The position numbers were made by a program, and so were the translations under genes. Of a stretch of DNA of 64,000 bases, positions 1 to 9,124 are shown piece after piece. The notes below the pieces were generated by a model, which did no database searches, was not told the DNA's origin, and saw only the letters and a program-made list of their open reading frames with translations. Location: positions 2,346,001 through 2,410,000 of the forward strand of contig NZ_CP073747.1 of NCBI RefSeq assembly GCF_024398015.1, given 5' to 3'. This stretch comes from Kordiimonas sp. SCSIO 12610. Its GTDB lineage: Bacteria; Pseudomonadota; Alphaproteobacteria; Sphingomonadales; Kordiimonadaceae. Position 1 is the stretch's first letter, and every line of letters begins with the position of its first letter.

Positions 1-2
1 TG

Positions 3-455
3 ACCGTTCAAGTTCATTTGGCCGTGGTTATGGCAATTGACGCCAAACTATTAGTTTTGGACGAGCCAACACTTGGCCTTGATATCATCTTCCGCAAACA
101 ATTTTACCAAAGCCTACTCGAAGAATATTTCGATGAAGAACGCACAATCATCATCACGACCCATCAGGTCGAGGAAGTTGAGCATATCTTATCGGACGTC
201 ATCTTCATCAAAGGCGGTAAAATCGTTCTTGAAGAAGAGATGGAAGACCTGACACAGAACTTCATTGAACTAATGGTAGCACCAGGCAATGAAGAAAAAG
301 CTCAGGCCTTGGGTCCAATCAGAAAAGGTGCCAACTTTGGCCGCACAACATGCATCTACAAAGGCGTTTCACGCGAGGAATTGAACGCACTTGGCGAGAC
401 AAGAAGACTTGGCCTTGCTGATATCTTTGTAGCGACAATGACAGGAGAAGGGTAA
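3..455 (+). CDS. ABC transporter ATP-binding protein, C-terminal part (5' end outside window)
   Basis: The reading frame is open to the window edge, so the Walker A region is missing. Visible are a degenerate signature region (TVQVHLAVVMAI), Walker B with the catalytic Glu and D-loop (LLVLDEPTLGLD) and the H-loop His (ITTHQVEEVEHI). After it comes a short C-terminal regulatory-like segment. This layout is typical of CcmA/YtrB-type ATPases of two-component ABC exporters. The stop overlaps the start of the permease by one base (TAATG), implying translational coupling. The ATPase would energise the downstream permease; the substrate cannot be inferred. Confidence 0.9.
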   Translation, partial: TVQVHLAVVMAIDAKLLVLDEPTLGLDIIFRKQFYQSLLEEYFDEERTIIITTHQVEEVEHILSDVIFIKGGKIVLEEEMEDLTQNFIELMVAPGNEEKAQALGPIRKGANFGRTTCIYKGVSREELNALGETRRLGLADIFVATMTGEG

Positions 456-1384
456 TGAACAATAATTATATAGCCCTCATTAAACGCGATTATTTGGAAG
501 GAAAAGGTGGGTACTTCTGGGCGCCATTGGTTGCTCTTGGTATTGCAGTATTCTTTTCCCTACTTCCAATACTTGGCCTTACTGACAGCGGGAATGTCTT
601 TGTTATCAATTCTGATAATATCGACCTACAGGAATTCTTGCGACGGATTAATGAACACACTCCTGAAGAAATAAGTGCAGGAGCAACATTTATCCTGAGT
701 GGCTTTGCATCACTTGTATGGGTACCGCTTCCTTTCGTGATTGTGTTTACATTGCTTGATCAGCTTTATAGCGAACGTAAGGATAAATCAGTTTTATTCT
801 GGAAATCCATGCCAGTGTCTGACACTGAGGAAGTTCTAGCAAAGTTCATCATGCCAGTATTCATCGCACCTGTAATTTACTTGGCTATCTTCTTTGTTGG
901 AACGTTGATCTTTGCTTTCATCTTAAGCATTGTATCGCTTTTCCTAGGTGGGCCACTTGTTGAATTATGGCCAATTTGGAACCTTATCCAAGGATGCATT
1001 GTCTTTATACTAACCTTCTTCACAATGATTTTGTGGGCTGCCCCATTACTTGCATGGTTCATGCTAGTATCAGCATATGCTCCGAAGGTTCCCTTTATCT
1101 TTGCCTTCGCACCACCAGCGTTCATTATGGCACTTGAAGGTATTATGTTTGAAGGCACAAACTTTGCTGAATGGATTGGCACGCGTCTTGGTGGCTGGCT
1201 CGGCAGCGTAGAAGGCATTCGCCACTATAACGTAAACGATGTTGAAGACTTGTTTACTGTTGGATGGGACTTCTTGGGCACAATAGTTGGCCATAGCCTC
1301 ACAAGTGGAAATTTCTGGGTAGGTATTATCATCGCTGCAGCCTTCCTTTTCGGAGCAATCGAAATCCGCAAACGGGCGATGTAG
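455..1384 (+). CDS. ABC transporter permease, ABC-2-like
   Basis: This 309-residue protein has about six hydrophobic segments: near residues 22-42, 85-105, 130-165, 178-205, 215-235 and 285-302. An extracytoplasmic stretch lies after the first. The segment LYSERKDKSVLFWKSMPVSDTEEVLAKF is the cytoplasmic motif seen in ABC-2 permeases of the YtrC/CcmB-like export group (family knowledge). It pairs with the overlapping upstream ATPase to form an inner-membrane exporter. The substrate is unknown. A 33-codon reading frame follows 10 bases downstream and may belong to the same transcript, which ends at the hairpin near 1511-1539. Confidence 0.85.
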   Translation: MNNNYIALIKRDYLEGKGGYFWAPLVALGIAVFFSLLPILGLTDSGNVFVINSDNIDLQEFLRRINEHTPEEISAGATFILSGFASLVWVPLPFVIVFTLLDQLYSERKDKSVLFWKSMPVSDTEEVLAKFIMPVFIAPVIYLAIFFVGTLIFAFILSIVSLFLGGPLVELWPIWNLIQGCIVFILTFFTMILWAAPLLAWFMLVSAYAPKVPFIFAFAPPAFIMALEGIMFEGTNFAEWIGTRLGGWLGSVEGIRHYNVNDVEDLFTVGWDFLGTIVGHSLTSGNFWVGIIIAAAFLFGAIEIRKRAM

Positions 1385-1394
1385 GAGAGAACAG

Positions 1395-1496
1395 ATGACA
1401 CAGAAACTATCACTTCTTTCCAAGCTGACGCGAAATAATGCAAAAACCGAAATGCCAGTACATTTGATACGGCACGCAGAAAAAAAGAAACGCTAA
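1395..1496 (+). CDS. Possible 33-residue basic small protein
   Basis: An ATG at 1395 lies a few bases after AGGAGAG and opens a 33-codon frame starting MTQKLSLLSKLTRNN and ending in a Lys/Arg-rich tail (EKKKR). It sits 10 bases after the permease stop and before a terminator, so it would be on the ABC transcript. The ribosome-binding site and position are the only support. I recognise no family. The end of the frame overlaps a short direct repeat (CGCTAAACAA twice, 1491-1510). Confidence 0.3.
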   Translation: MTQKLSLLSKLTRNNAKTEMPVHLIRHAEKKKR

Positions 1497-1510
1497 ACAA
1501 GCGCTAAACA

Positions 1511-1539
1511 AAAAAAAGGCAGGGTAACCTGCCTTTTTT
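1511..1539 (+). terminator. Rho-independent terminator after ABC operon
   Basis: The stem AGGCAGG/CCTGCCT with loop GTAA is flanked by an A-run and a T-run. It can work in both directions, ending the ABC transcript and possibly the convergent rlmB transcript. Confidence 0.85.
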
Positions 1540-1614
1540 ATTTGCCCGATTATTATTTATTGAGCACTTATTTGCCTGCCTTTTATTTGTAAGGTTCCTA
1601 TTTGCCCAACTCTT

Positions 1615-2499
1615 TTATTCTTTGGGCGTCCCCAACATTTCATAAAGCGCAATCGCAGCTGCGTTGGAGACATTCAGGCTTTCAACCAGCCCTGTCATCG
1701 GAATTTTCGCAATAAGGTCACAGCTTTTTCGAATAAGCGGTCGCATCCCCTTGCCTTCTGATCCCATAACAAGAACGATATTATCTCCCATAGAAATATC
1801 ACGGATCGACTGATTAGTACCCCCGTCTAGCCCCACATGCCAGTACCCCATATTCTTTAACGTATCGAGGGCCTGCGCCAAGTTTGCAACTTGCACCCAC
1901 GGAAGCGTTTCAAGGCCGCCCGCAGCGGCGCGTGCTAAAACACCACCTTCAATCGGGCTATATCGGTCCTGCGTTATAATAGCACGAGCACCAAGCGCGG
2001 CCGCAGAACGTATACAGGCACCAACATTATGCGGGTCTGTTACCTGATCCAACATCAGAATAATATTTTTCCTATCCGCAAGCGGTTCCAAATCGAGTAA
2101 ATCAAAACCGGCCAAGGGTCTGACTTCAAGCACGATACCTTGATGCGGACTATCACTGGAAACCAAACCATTAAGGTCATCACTGCTGACTTCTTCTATT
2201 TTAAGCGAAGGTTTTAATAGTTCCCGCTTTACGCCCATCAACGCCTTTTTTGTACCCAGCAACCTCAAGCACTCGCGCTTACTATTTTTCAGCGCTGCTT
2301 CCACAGGATGGCGGCCATGCAGGAAAATACTATCCTTGCCAAGTGGCTTGATTACCCGTGTTTCAACATGTGCAGGCTCCGACGATGGGCGACGCCCTTG
2401 GCTATGGTTGCTATGGGCCTGCTTGCCAGAAGCACTTTTATTCTGTCTGGCCTTAGGGTTAGATCGCTTAGCTTTATTAGGCTGTGGCTTTTTAGCCAT
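1615..2499 (-). CDS. rlmB: 23S rRNA 2'-O-methyltransferase RlmB / TrmH-family SPOUT methyltransferase
   Basis: This 294-residue protein has a basic, low-complexity N-terminus (residues 1-45, rich in K/S/N/Q). A substrate-binding L30e-like domain follows (from FLHGRHPVEAAL, about residue 58), then the SPOUT domain. The three TrmH motifs are visible: LDQVTDPHNVGACIRSAAALG, IVLVMGSEGKGMRPLIRKSCD and IPMTGLVESLNVSNAAAIALYE. RlmB methylates the ribose of G2251 in the 23S peptidyl-transferase loop using S-adenosylmethionine; family members can instead modify tRNA, so the exact target is inferred. It is convergent with the ABC operon. Confidence 0.92.
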   Translation of the reverse strand: MAKKPQPNKAKRSNPKARQNKSASGKQAHSNHSQGRRPSSEPAHVETRVIKPLGKDSIFLHGRHPVEAALKNSKRECLRLLGTKKALMGVKRELLKPSLKIEEVSSDDLNGLVSSDSPHQGIVLEVRPLAGFDLLDLEPLADRKNIILMLDQVTDPHNVGACIRSAAALGARAIITQDRYSPIEGGVLARAAAGGLETLPWVQVANLAQALDTLKNMGYWHVGLDGGTNQSIRDISMGDNIVLVMGSEGKGMRPLIRKSCDLIAKIPMTGLVESLNVSNAAAIALYEMLGTPKE

Positions 2500-2636
2500 A
2501 AACTTATCCTGTCATCATGTTCTCTTTGTACCGTTCTATGCCACAAGCGCCTTCACGGTAAAATGATTATATTTATTGACCCAAAAATATACTGATACGG
2601 TAACATCCATGAAAAGGGAAAACTGGGAGGCTGGAT

Positions 2637-3437
2637 ATGAAAGCACATACTAAAATTTCGGTCGCTGCTACACTGTTTGCAGCTATGTCATTTCAAAGTG
2701 AGGCACAGGTCATTGACCTTGGAAAATCAAAGATTGTCGATTTAAGTCATACATATGATGAAAATACTCTCTATTGGCCAAATTCGCCTTCCAAATTTGA
2801 CCATAAAACACTCGCATACGGCCCAACCGACGCTGGTTATTTTTACTCAGCTTACACTTTTGCAACGCCTGAACACGGCGGTACACATCTGGATGCGCCG
2901 ATCCATTTTCACAAGGACGGCGATACAGTTGAAAAAATCTCGACAGAGAAACTGGTTCTTCCTGCAATCGTAATTGATATTTCCGAGAAGGCCAACAAAA
3001 ACCACGATTACCGTTTGCAATTATCAGACATAAAAACGTTTGAAGAAAAACACGGTACGATCCCATCTGGTGCAGCGATTTTACTGCGAACAAAATGGGA
3101 TCGTTTCTGGCCTGATGCTAAATCCTACCTGGGTGATGATACACCTGGTAAAACAACTGATCTACATTTTCCAAGCTTTGGTGCCGAGGCAACGCGCTTT
3201 CTTGTGAATGATCGCGGTGCTGCAATGATCGGGATTGATACAGCCTCAATTGACTATGGACCAAGTCAGGATTTTATCGTGCATCAGATCGTTGCCGAAA
3301 AAAACATCCCTGATCTGGAAAACCTAACCGGACTGGATAAACTGCCAGAAACCGGCGCAACGATTATTGCCCTACCGATGAAAATTGCCAAGGGTTCGGG
3401 CGCGCCTGTTCGGGTTATCGCGGTGGTACCAGAATAA
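2637..3437 (+). CDS. Exported cyclase-family (kynurenine formamidase-like) hydrolase
   Basis: This 266-residue protein has a signal peptide (residues 1-23, ending QSEAQ). The cyclase-fold motif HGGTHLDAPIHF holds the metal-binding HxxxHxDxPxH pattern typical of PF04199, and DLSHTYDENTLYWPNSP is the family N-terminal motif. Members include KynB-type formamidases and isatin hydrolases that use a divalent metal to hydrolyse amide or lactam bonds. Export to the periplasm argues against the cytosolic kynurenine formamidase role, so the substrate is left open. GGGAGG precedes the ATG at a proper distance. The gene appears monocistronic. Confidence 0.85.
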   Translation: MKAHTKISVAATLFAAMSFQSEAQVIDLGKSKIVDLSHTYDENTLYWPNSPSKFDHKTLAYGPTDAGYFYSAYTFATPEHGGTHLDAPIHFHKDGDTVEKISTEKLVLPAIVIDISEKANKNHDYRLQLSDIKTFEEKHGTIPSGAAILLRTKWDRFWPDAKSYLGDDTPGKTTDLHFPSFGAEATRFLVNDRGAAMIGIDTASIDYGPSQDFIVHQIVAEKNIPDLENLTGLDKLPETGATIIALPMKIAKGSGAPVRVIAVVPE

Positions 3438-3480
3438 TAACCTAATCACTGACACTCATGGTGATCAAACAAACCCAATA

Positions 3481-3510
3481 CACTAAGTCCAGTTCTGACT
3501 GGGCTTAGTG
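3481..3510. terminator. Hairpin between convergent genes, overlapping a stop codon
   Basis: A near-perfect stem (CACTAAGTCCAGT against GACTGGGCTTAGTG) lies over the stop codon of the dehydratase gene, between two convergent genes. It has no strong T-run, so terminator function is inferred from position and stem strength. Confidence 0.4.
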
Positions 3511-4541
3511 GGCTCAAGAAAGCCATCATACAGCGGATCATCATTTTCAACATGATAGGTACTTTTACCCGCGTAATATCCACGTCCACAAATTTCAGTA
3601 ATTACGCCACTGGTTCCATTTTCCTCGGCACTTCTAATAATTTCACCATCAAAAGCGACGCCAGAGACACCAGAGAAACTGACCTTCTCCTTTAAACCCA
3701 CCTGTCCTTTGGCGTGAGCAAGCGCAAGCCTAGCGGTTACACCGCTACCCGTTGGGCTACGGTCTAATTGTGCTTCTGCAAAAAAGCATAAATGATTATT
3801 GCATTCGCTCGGTTTCACGCCGTCGTTTTCCGTAACAATCGTACCGTATAAAAACCCAAGGTCCGAAGCGTCAGGACTTTCAATTTTGACCTGTGTACGA
3901 ATAGTGTCGGTAAGCAAGGTGGCGCGCGCGCGAACCTCGGACAGGTCACTTTTATCCAGATCAAGCCCAAGCTCTTGGGCTGCTATAAATGCATAATAGG
4001 CACCACCATACGAAATATCGTACGTTACGTTACCCAACCCATCCAATTCGATCTTTTGATCAAGGCTATGCGCGTAGCCACGTACGCTTTCAAAACTGGT
4101 TTGCCCTATGACACCATTTTCAACCTGAGTTGTGACATAAACAAGACCGCATGGGCATTCGAGTACAAACCTGGTTTCTGGTTCAGTGACCTCAACCAAT
4201 CCTTCATCTAATGCCCACCGACCAATGGCGATCGTCGCGTGTCCACACATTGTGCTATAACCAGAGCAATGCATGAAGAGAACAGCAAGGTCGGCATCAG
4301 GATGGCTAGGCTCAACAGGGATAACACCGTACATATCCTTGTGCCCACGAGGTTCCAGCATCAACAAACGCCTGATATGATCGTGATTTTGTTCAGCGTC
4401 ACGACGTTTTTCTAAAATAGTGTTTCCCTGTAGTTCAGGATATCCACCGGTTACGATACGAACAGGCTCACCAGCGGTGTGCATATCGGTCACTGTCAGA
4501 TTTAACTGTTCCAATTTATGCCTCGTATCCAAAGGGGTCAT
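3483..4541 (-). CDS. trans-3-hydroxy-L-proline dehydratase (proline racemase superfamily)
   Basis: This 352-residue protein has the proline racemase fold. The first catalytic Cys is present (Cys99 in STMCGHATIAIG). The second position is Thr264 (DRSPTGSGVTARLAL), where racemases and 4-hydroxyproline epimerases carry Cys. The Cys-to-Thr change is the known hallmark of trans-3-hydroxy-L-proline dehydratases, which form delta1-pyrroline-2-carboxylate. HTAGEPVRIV is the conserved N-terminal motif. Its start overlaps the end of the upstream peptidase gene by 26 bases, so the two are co-transcribed. Together they would release and degrade prolyl or hydroxyprolyl residues from peptides. A pyrroline-2-carboxylate reductase is not nearby. 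Confidence 0.88.
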   Translation of the reverse strand: MTPLDTRHKLEQLNLTVTDMHTAGEPVRIVTGGYPELQGNTILEKRRDAEQNHDHIRRLLMLEPRGHKDMYGVIPVEPSHPDADLAVLFMHCSGYSTMCGHATIAIGRWALDEGLVEVTEPETRFVLECPCGLVYVTTQVENGVIGQTSFESVRGYAHSLDQKIELDGLGNVTYDISYGGAYYAFIAAQELGLDLDKSDLSEVRARATLLTDTIRTQVKIESPDASDLGFLYGTIVTENDGVKPSECNNHLCFFAEAQLDRSPTGSGVTARLALAHAKGQVGLKEKVSFSGVSGVAFDGEIIRSAEENGTSGVITEICGRGYYAGKSTYHVENDDPLYDGFLEPTKPSQNWT

Positions 4542-5730
4542 CGATTGAATAGCTGGGCTCAGTGAACCATTTAGGCCCGTTGTCGGTCATGTAAAAATGA
4601 TCTTCCAAACGCACACCAAATTCGCCGTAAATACAGATCATCGGCTCGTTGGAAAAACACATGCCTGTTGCAAGCGGTGTATCGTCGCTGCGAACCAAAT
4701 ATGGCCATTCATGAATATCAAGGCCAATACCATGCCCTGTGCGGTGCGGAAGTCCAGGCACGGCATAATCAGGGCCATACCCTTCCCTCTCTAAATAACT
4801 GCGTGCGGCAATATCCGCATCACCGCAGCGCACACCAATTTTTGCTGCGTCAAACGCCGCTAACTGCGCTGTTTTTTCATCGTTCCAAACCTTGCGCTGG
4901 CGCTCAGTTGGGGTTCCAAACACATAAGTGCGTGTGATATCACTGTTATAGCCATGAAGCTTACACCCCATATCAATTAAGACCATATCACCGTCTTTTA
5001 ATATCTGCGGGTCTTTCACACCGTGCGGGTATGCTGTTGCTTCCCCGAACAAAACGATACAAAAACTTGAACCGGCTGCTCCAACAGCTTTATGTGCTTC
5101 ATTGATAAAGGCAGTAACCTCGGTTGTAGACATGCCTGCTTTGAGTATTTTTGCCGCTGATTTATGAACCTCTAGGGTCATGTCCTTCGCGCGCTGCATC
5201 AAGGCAATTTCACCATCGGATTTACACATGCGGCACCCAGCTGTCACGGGCTTGGCATCTACATAATCATAGGTATTTGCTGATTTGCGCATGCCATCAA
5301 ATAAGAAGAAAGAGGCACTTTCATCAACACCAACTTTGCCAGACACTACACCAAGGCGTTTCAATGTATTGGCAAATAAATCATAAGGACTTTCATCTTC
5401 CTGCCATCCATTCACAGGCCCCTTGACAACCATGAAACTCTCAAGCGTACTGATCTCAAAGTATGGAGCAATATACTCAAGAATACCCTCTTTTGTTAGG
5501 ATTGCCCCGACCATACGTTCGCTTGCATGCCAACTCGTGCCAGTGAAATAGGTAAGACTTGATCCAGCATTCAGGTATATTGCTTCGATATCATTATCGA
5601 CCATAAGACCACATGCTTTTTCCAAGCGCGCTTTATATTCTGCGTCTGTTATTGGATTTACACCCGCTGTCATATCCTTAAGCTTCGAGAGCTCGGTTTT
5701 TATATCCGATCCACCAACACCAATTGTCAT
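4516..5730 (-). CDS. M24-family metallopeptidase (Xaa-Pro dipeptidase/aminopeptidase P-like)
   Basis: This 404-residue protein has a creatinase-type N-terminal domain (about residues 1-170) and a pita-bread catalytic domain. All five metal ligands can be placed: Asp253 and Asp264 (LIDMGCKLHGYNSDITRTYVFG region), His333 (HRTGHGIGLDIHEWP), Glu362 (FSNEPMI) and Glu376 (RLEDHFYMT). The family cleaves peptide bonds next to proline using two divalent metals. No signal peptide is seen, so it should be cytosolic. It is the first gene of a two-gene unit with the hydroxyproline dehydratase, which supports a role in proline or hydroxyproline scavenging. Confidence 0.88.
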   Translation of the reverse strand: MTIGVGGSDIKTELSKLKDMTAGVNPITDAEYKARLEKACGLMVDNDIEAIYLNAGSSLTYFTGTSWHASERMVGAILTKEGILEYIAPYFEISTLESFMVVKGPVNGWQEDESPYDLFANTLKRLGVVSGKVGVDESASFFLFDGMRKSANTYDYVDAKPVTAGCRMCKSDGEIALMQRAKDMTLEVHKSAAKILKAGMSTTEVTAFINEAHKAVGAAGSSFCIVLFGEATAYPHGVKDPQILKDGDMVLIDMGCKLHGYNSDITRTYVFGTPTERQRKVWNDEKTAQLAAFDAAKIGVRCGDADIAARSYLEREGYGPDYAVPGLPHRTGHGIGLDIHEWPYLVRSDDTPLATGMCFSNEPMICIYGEFGVRLEDHFYMTDNGPKWFTEPSYSIDDPFGYEA

Positions 5731-5759
5731 CGTTTATCCTTCATATTTACATATGCCTT

Positions 5760-5787
5760 CAAGCCTAAGCCAACAGTTATAGGCTTG
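5760..5787. promoter_or_regulatory. Inverted repeat upstream of the peptidase/dehydratase unit
   Basis: A perfect 8-bp inverted repeat (CAAGCCTA ... TAGGCTTG) with a 12-base spacer lies 30-57 bases upstream of the peptidase ATG. It could be an operator for the proline-use unit or a short hairpin; function is inferred only. Confidence 0.35.
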
Positions 5788-5800
5788 AATTTCAGGTAAA

Positions 5801-5831
5801 AAATAACCCACCCTAAAAGGTGGGTTATTTT
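5801..5831 (-). terminator. Strong Rho-independent terminator
   Basis: A 12-bp perfect stem (AAATAACCCACC/GGTGGGTTATTT) with a 6-base loop and flanking A/T-runs ends the transcript of the 1091-residue propeller gene on the minus strand. Confidence 0.85.
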
Positions 5832-5848
5832 ACCATTTTTCCCTCAGT

Positions 5849-8800
5849 TTATTCGCTTAACAGACTAAGTCCGCTTGCAGCATAGGCATCACGGAACGCC
5901 TTAAGATCACCTGCATAAAAGGCGTCAATATCAGCGCGGATAACCTTCAACGCGTTCTCAGCTTTTGTGCGATATACCATAGAAGCTGGGCCAGGTTTCC
6001 CTGCATAGCTACCGGCATGGAAGGTCGCGTCACCGATAATCGCCATAACCTTATCTGCGTTATAATGAATGCCCTCTTCCCGTGTCTGCGGTACGATACG
6101 GTCCTCAAGCTTTTTAATCGCTTTGGTCACATCGCCCGCCTGTTTCACAAGATCTTTAAGCCCTTTCTTGGCGTCTTCGCCTTCTGCCTTTTTCATTGCG
6201 GCTTCGGCAATTGCCTTGATTGTTGCAACATCTTTAGTGGTGGCACGAAGGCGCTTAACAGCCTTAATCGCAGTATCACTAAGGTCACGCATTTCAAGCA
6301 TATAAGTTCTGCGTTCCTGACGGTCTGCCATTGAATAACTGACACGTGGGTCATCCATAACTTTCAGACTACCCTCAGCCGTGCTTTCACCAAGCGTAAG
6401 CTTCACTGTATAATCACCCGGCAAGGCCGTTAAACCGCCAGGCAAATCAGCGTCAGCTTGACGGTCCCGGAGGCTATGTTTACTACCATCTTCTTCCATA
6501 CCCCATACGATACGGTTAATACCTTTATGGACAGGGCGCGTGAATGTACGAACAAGCTTTCCGGATGCATCAAAGATTTCAGCCTTTACCTTAGCTGGCT
6601 TTTTCGCTTTCTTATCTTTTTTGTCCTTATCATCCTTATCTTTATTAGGCTTCCTGTTCGCAGCTTCTGCACGTTTTGCAATTTGACGCTCTTTTTCAGT
6701 TTCTGCATCTGGATGCGGAAGATCATCACCAGAGGCCATGAACGTAATCATCGCGCCTCGTGGCTGATTATCACCAATGAAGGCCGTGCTTGCAACAAAC
6801 CGTGTGCCCGGCGTTTGCTCAGGGTCATACGTGATACCATCAGTTGTCGACAGAAGCTTTAGAGGAGCGTTGAAATCATCCTCGCTAAGGTTTCTAAGGC
6901 CAGAATAATCATCAATGACAAAAATTGCACGGCCATGCGTTCCAAGAACAAGGTCATTTTCACGCTCTTGAATAGCCATATCCATAACAGATACCGTCGG
7001 CACACCAGCGGTCCATTTCGTCCATTTCTTCCCATCGTTATGAGACACGAACAGGCCAAACTCTGTTCCAAGGAACAAAAGGTTAGGGTCAACATGGTCT
7101 TGCTGGATAGAAAGCGCATACCCTTTTACATCATCGGTCGCGATATCCTTCCAACGCTTACCAAAACGTTCAACCTTGTAAACATGTGGGTCTTTATTGC
7201 CGCGGCGATGATCATCAAAAACAACATAGGCAACGGATGCATCATGTGGACTTGGTTCAATATGTGGTACCCATGACCCTTTCACGGAACCACGTTTGCT
7301 GTCTGCAATGGCTTCCCATGTTTTACCACCGTCTTGAGTTACATGAACACGGCCATCATCCGTACCAACCCAGATAACGCCTTCTTGCAGTTTGCTGGGT
7401 GCAATCGCTGTTATGGTTTGCCAGTTCTCAGCGGCAGTAACATCAGCCGTAATACCGCCTGATTTTTTAAAGCGCTGGAGTTCTGGATTGTTTGTTGTCA
7501 AATCACCCGAAATCGTTTCCCAACTGTTTCCTTTATCCGTTGACTTATGAAGGAACTGCGATCCGTAATAAATTGTTGAATTATCAAATGGGTCTTGCGC
7601 AAAGCCGGAGTTCCAATTGAAACGAAGTTCTGTATCAGGGGTTGGTGGGCTTGGCCTGATATAGCGTCTTTCACCGGTGTGAAGGTTCCAGCGATTGAGC
7701 GATCCACCCTGGCTCATACTATAGCCTTTTTTACTGTCATCAGGGTCCGGTGCCGCGTCAAAGCCATCACCAAAACCAATTTCCTGCCAATGGAAATTGC
7801 GAATGCCGCCGTTTTCCCAAACTTCTGATGGACCGCGGAAAGAGCCATTATCCTGAAGGCCGCCATAGATATTATACGGTAGATCATTGTCCACATTAAT
7901 TTGGTAGAACTGAGCGAGCGGCAGGTTCGCAACAAAGCGCCAGGTTTCGCCCTTATCATATGTGATACCAAGGCCGCCATCATTCCCCAAAATCATATGA
8001 TTGGAATTTGCCGGGTTGATCCATAAACTATGCAAATCAATGTGAAGACCGCGTGGGTTACCACAACAATTTACGCTTGAGATATTTTCAAAGTTTTTCG
8101 CGCCATTGTTCGAAACATTTAGTGTCGTTGCGATATTATAAACTGTTTCTTTGTCATTCGGGTCAACGAGCAATTCCATATAGTAGAATGGTCGGTTTGC
8201 AATTCCCCTGTCGTTATTAACCTGACGCCAGGTACGTCCACCATCGTCTGAGCGAATGATCGCACTTTTCTTTGCTTCAACCAGAGCGTAAACCGTGTTT
8301 GTATCGCTTGGGGCGATTGTAAAAACACTTCGACCCAGATCACCCTTCGGCAAGCCATCTTCTTCAGTAAGTTCTCGCCATGTTTCACCGCCGTCATGAC
8401 TGACATGAAGGCCTGATCCCGGTCCTCCAGATTCAAAATAATCCGGGTACCTGCGAAACTGCCACATACTGGCAAATAGATTATTCGGGTTTTCGGGATC
8501 CATTTTAATGTCGGTTGCGCCAGTTTGCGCGTTTTCACCGGCAAGAACCAATTTCCAGGTCGCCCCACCATCCGTGGTTTTATAGACACCGCGCTCGCCG
8601 CCATCAGACCATAAATGCCCCATTGCTGCTACATAAGCGACATCAGGGTTGGTGGGATCAAGTGCAATTCGGTTAATATGCTCACTGTCAGGCAGTCCCA
8701 TATTTTTCCATGTTTTACCGCCGTCCATGGATTTATAAACGCCGTCACCAACGGAAACCGAGTTACGAACATTTCCTTCACCGGAACCAACCCAAATAAT

Positions 8801-9124
8801 GTCTGGATTGCTTTGGTTGATCGCGAGGGCGCCAATTGATGCCACAGGCTGATCGTCAAAAAGTGGTTCCCATGTTGCACCCGCGTTTATTGAGTGCCAC
8901 ACGCCCCCCGATGCAGAGGCAACGTAGATGTGGTTTGGATCATTTGCGACAACATCGATCGCTGCAACACGGCCTGACATTGTAGCAGGACCAATTGTTC
9001 GCGCCTCCAACCCTTTGTAAAGATGACTATCCTGTGCCCCCGCTGGTGCAACAGTACCAATCGTTGCAGCAAGTGCCACCGCGATAATCGCTGATAATGA
9101 TGATGATCGTTTTTGCCCAAACAT
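5849..9124 (-). CDS. Secreted BNR/sortilin-like beta-propeller protein
   Basis: This 1091-residue protein has a signal peptide (about residues 1-30, ending PAGAQ). Two seven-bladed propellers follow, marked by many Asp-box/BNR motifs such as SINAGATWEPL, SMDGGKTWKNMG, TTDGGATWKLV, SHDGGETWREL, STDKGNSWETI and TQDGGKTWEAI. A Lys/Asp-rich linker lies near residues 790-820. After it comes a beta-sandwich and a C-terminal helical region. The architecture matches a widespread group of large exoproteins annotated as VPS10/sortilin-like or glycosyl hydrolase. No catalytic residues of a defined hydrolase can be assigned, so enzyme activity is not claimed. It is transcribed alone. Confidence 0.82.
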   Translation of the reverse strand: MFGQKRSSSLSAIIAVALAATIGTVAPAGAQDSHLYKGLEARTIGPATMSGRVAAIDVVANDPNHIYVASASGGVWHSINAGATWEPLFDDQPVASIGALAINQSNPDIIWVGSGEGNVRNSVSVGDGVYKSMDGGKTWKNMGLPDSEHINRIALDPTNPDVAYVAAMGHLWSDGGERGVYKTTDGGATWKLVLAGENAQTGATDIKMDPENPNNLFASMWQFRRYPDYFESGGPGSGLHVSHDGGETWRELTEEDGLPKGDLGRSVFTIAPSDTNTVYALVEAKKSAIIRSDDGGRTWRQVNNDRGIANRPFYYMELLVDPNDKETVYNIATTLNVSNNGAKNFENISSVNCCGNPRGLHIDLHSLWINPANSNHMILGNDGGLGITYDKGETWRFVANLPLAQFYQINVDNDLPYNIYGGLQDNGSFRGPSEVWENGGIRNFHWQEIGFGDGFDAAPDPDDSKKGYSMSQGGSLNRWNLHTGERRYIRPSPPTPDTELRFNWNSGFAQDPFDNSTIYYGSQFLHKSTDKGNSWETISGDLTTNNPELQRFKKSGGITADVTAAENWQTITAIAPSKLQEGVIWVGTDDGRVHVTQDGGKTWEAIADSKRGSVKGSWVPHIEPSPHDASVAYVVFDDHRRGNKDPHVYKVERFGKRWKDIATDDVKGYALSIQQDHVDPNLLFLGTEFGLFVSHNDGKKWTKWTAGVPTVSVMDMAIQERENDLVLGTHGRAIFVIDDYSGLRNLSEDDFNAPLKLLSTTDGITYDPEQTPGTRFVASTAFIGDNQPRGAMITFMASGDDLPHPDAETEKERQIAKRAEAANRKPNKDKDDKDKKDKKAKKPAKVKAEIFDASGKLVRTFTRPVHKGINRIVWGMEEDGSKHSLRDRQADADLPGGLTALPGDYTVKLTLGESTAEGSLKVMDDPRVSYSMADRQERRTYMLEMRDLSDTAIKAVKRLRATTKDVATIKAIAEAAMKKAEGEDAKKGLKDLVKQAGDVTKAIKKLEDRIVPQTREEGIHYNADKVMAIIGDATFHAGSYAGKPGPASMVYRTKAENALKVIRADIDAFYAGDLKAFRDAYAASGLSLLSE

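Noticed and set aside
3483..4541. Proline racemase or 4-hydroxyproline 2-epimerase
   Set aside because: The second catalytic Cys is replaced by Thr264, which marks the dehydratase subgroup.
5849..9124. Many overlapping frames on both strands within the propeller gene
   Set aside because: They are shadows in other frames of a long, well-supported coding sequence with clear BNR motifs.
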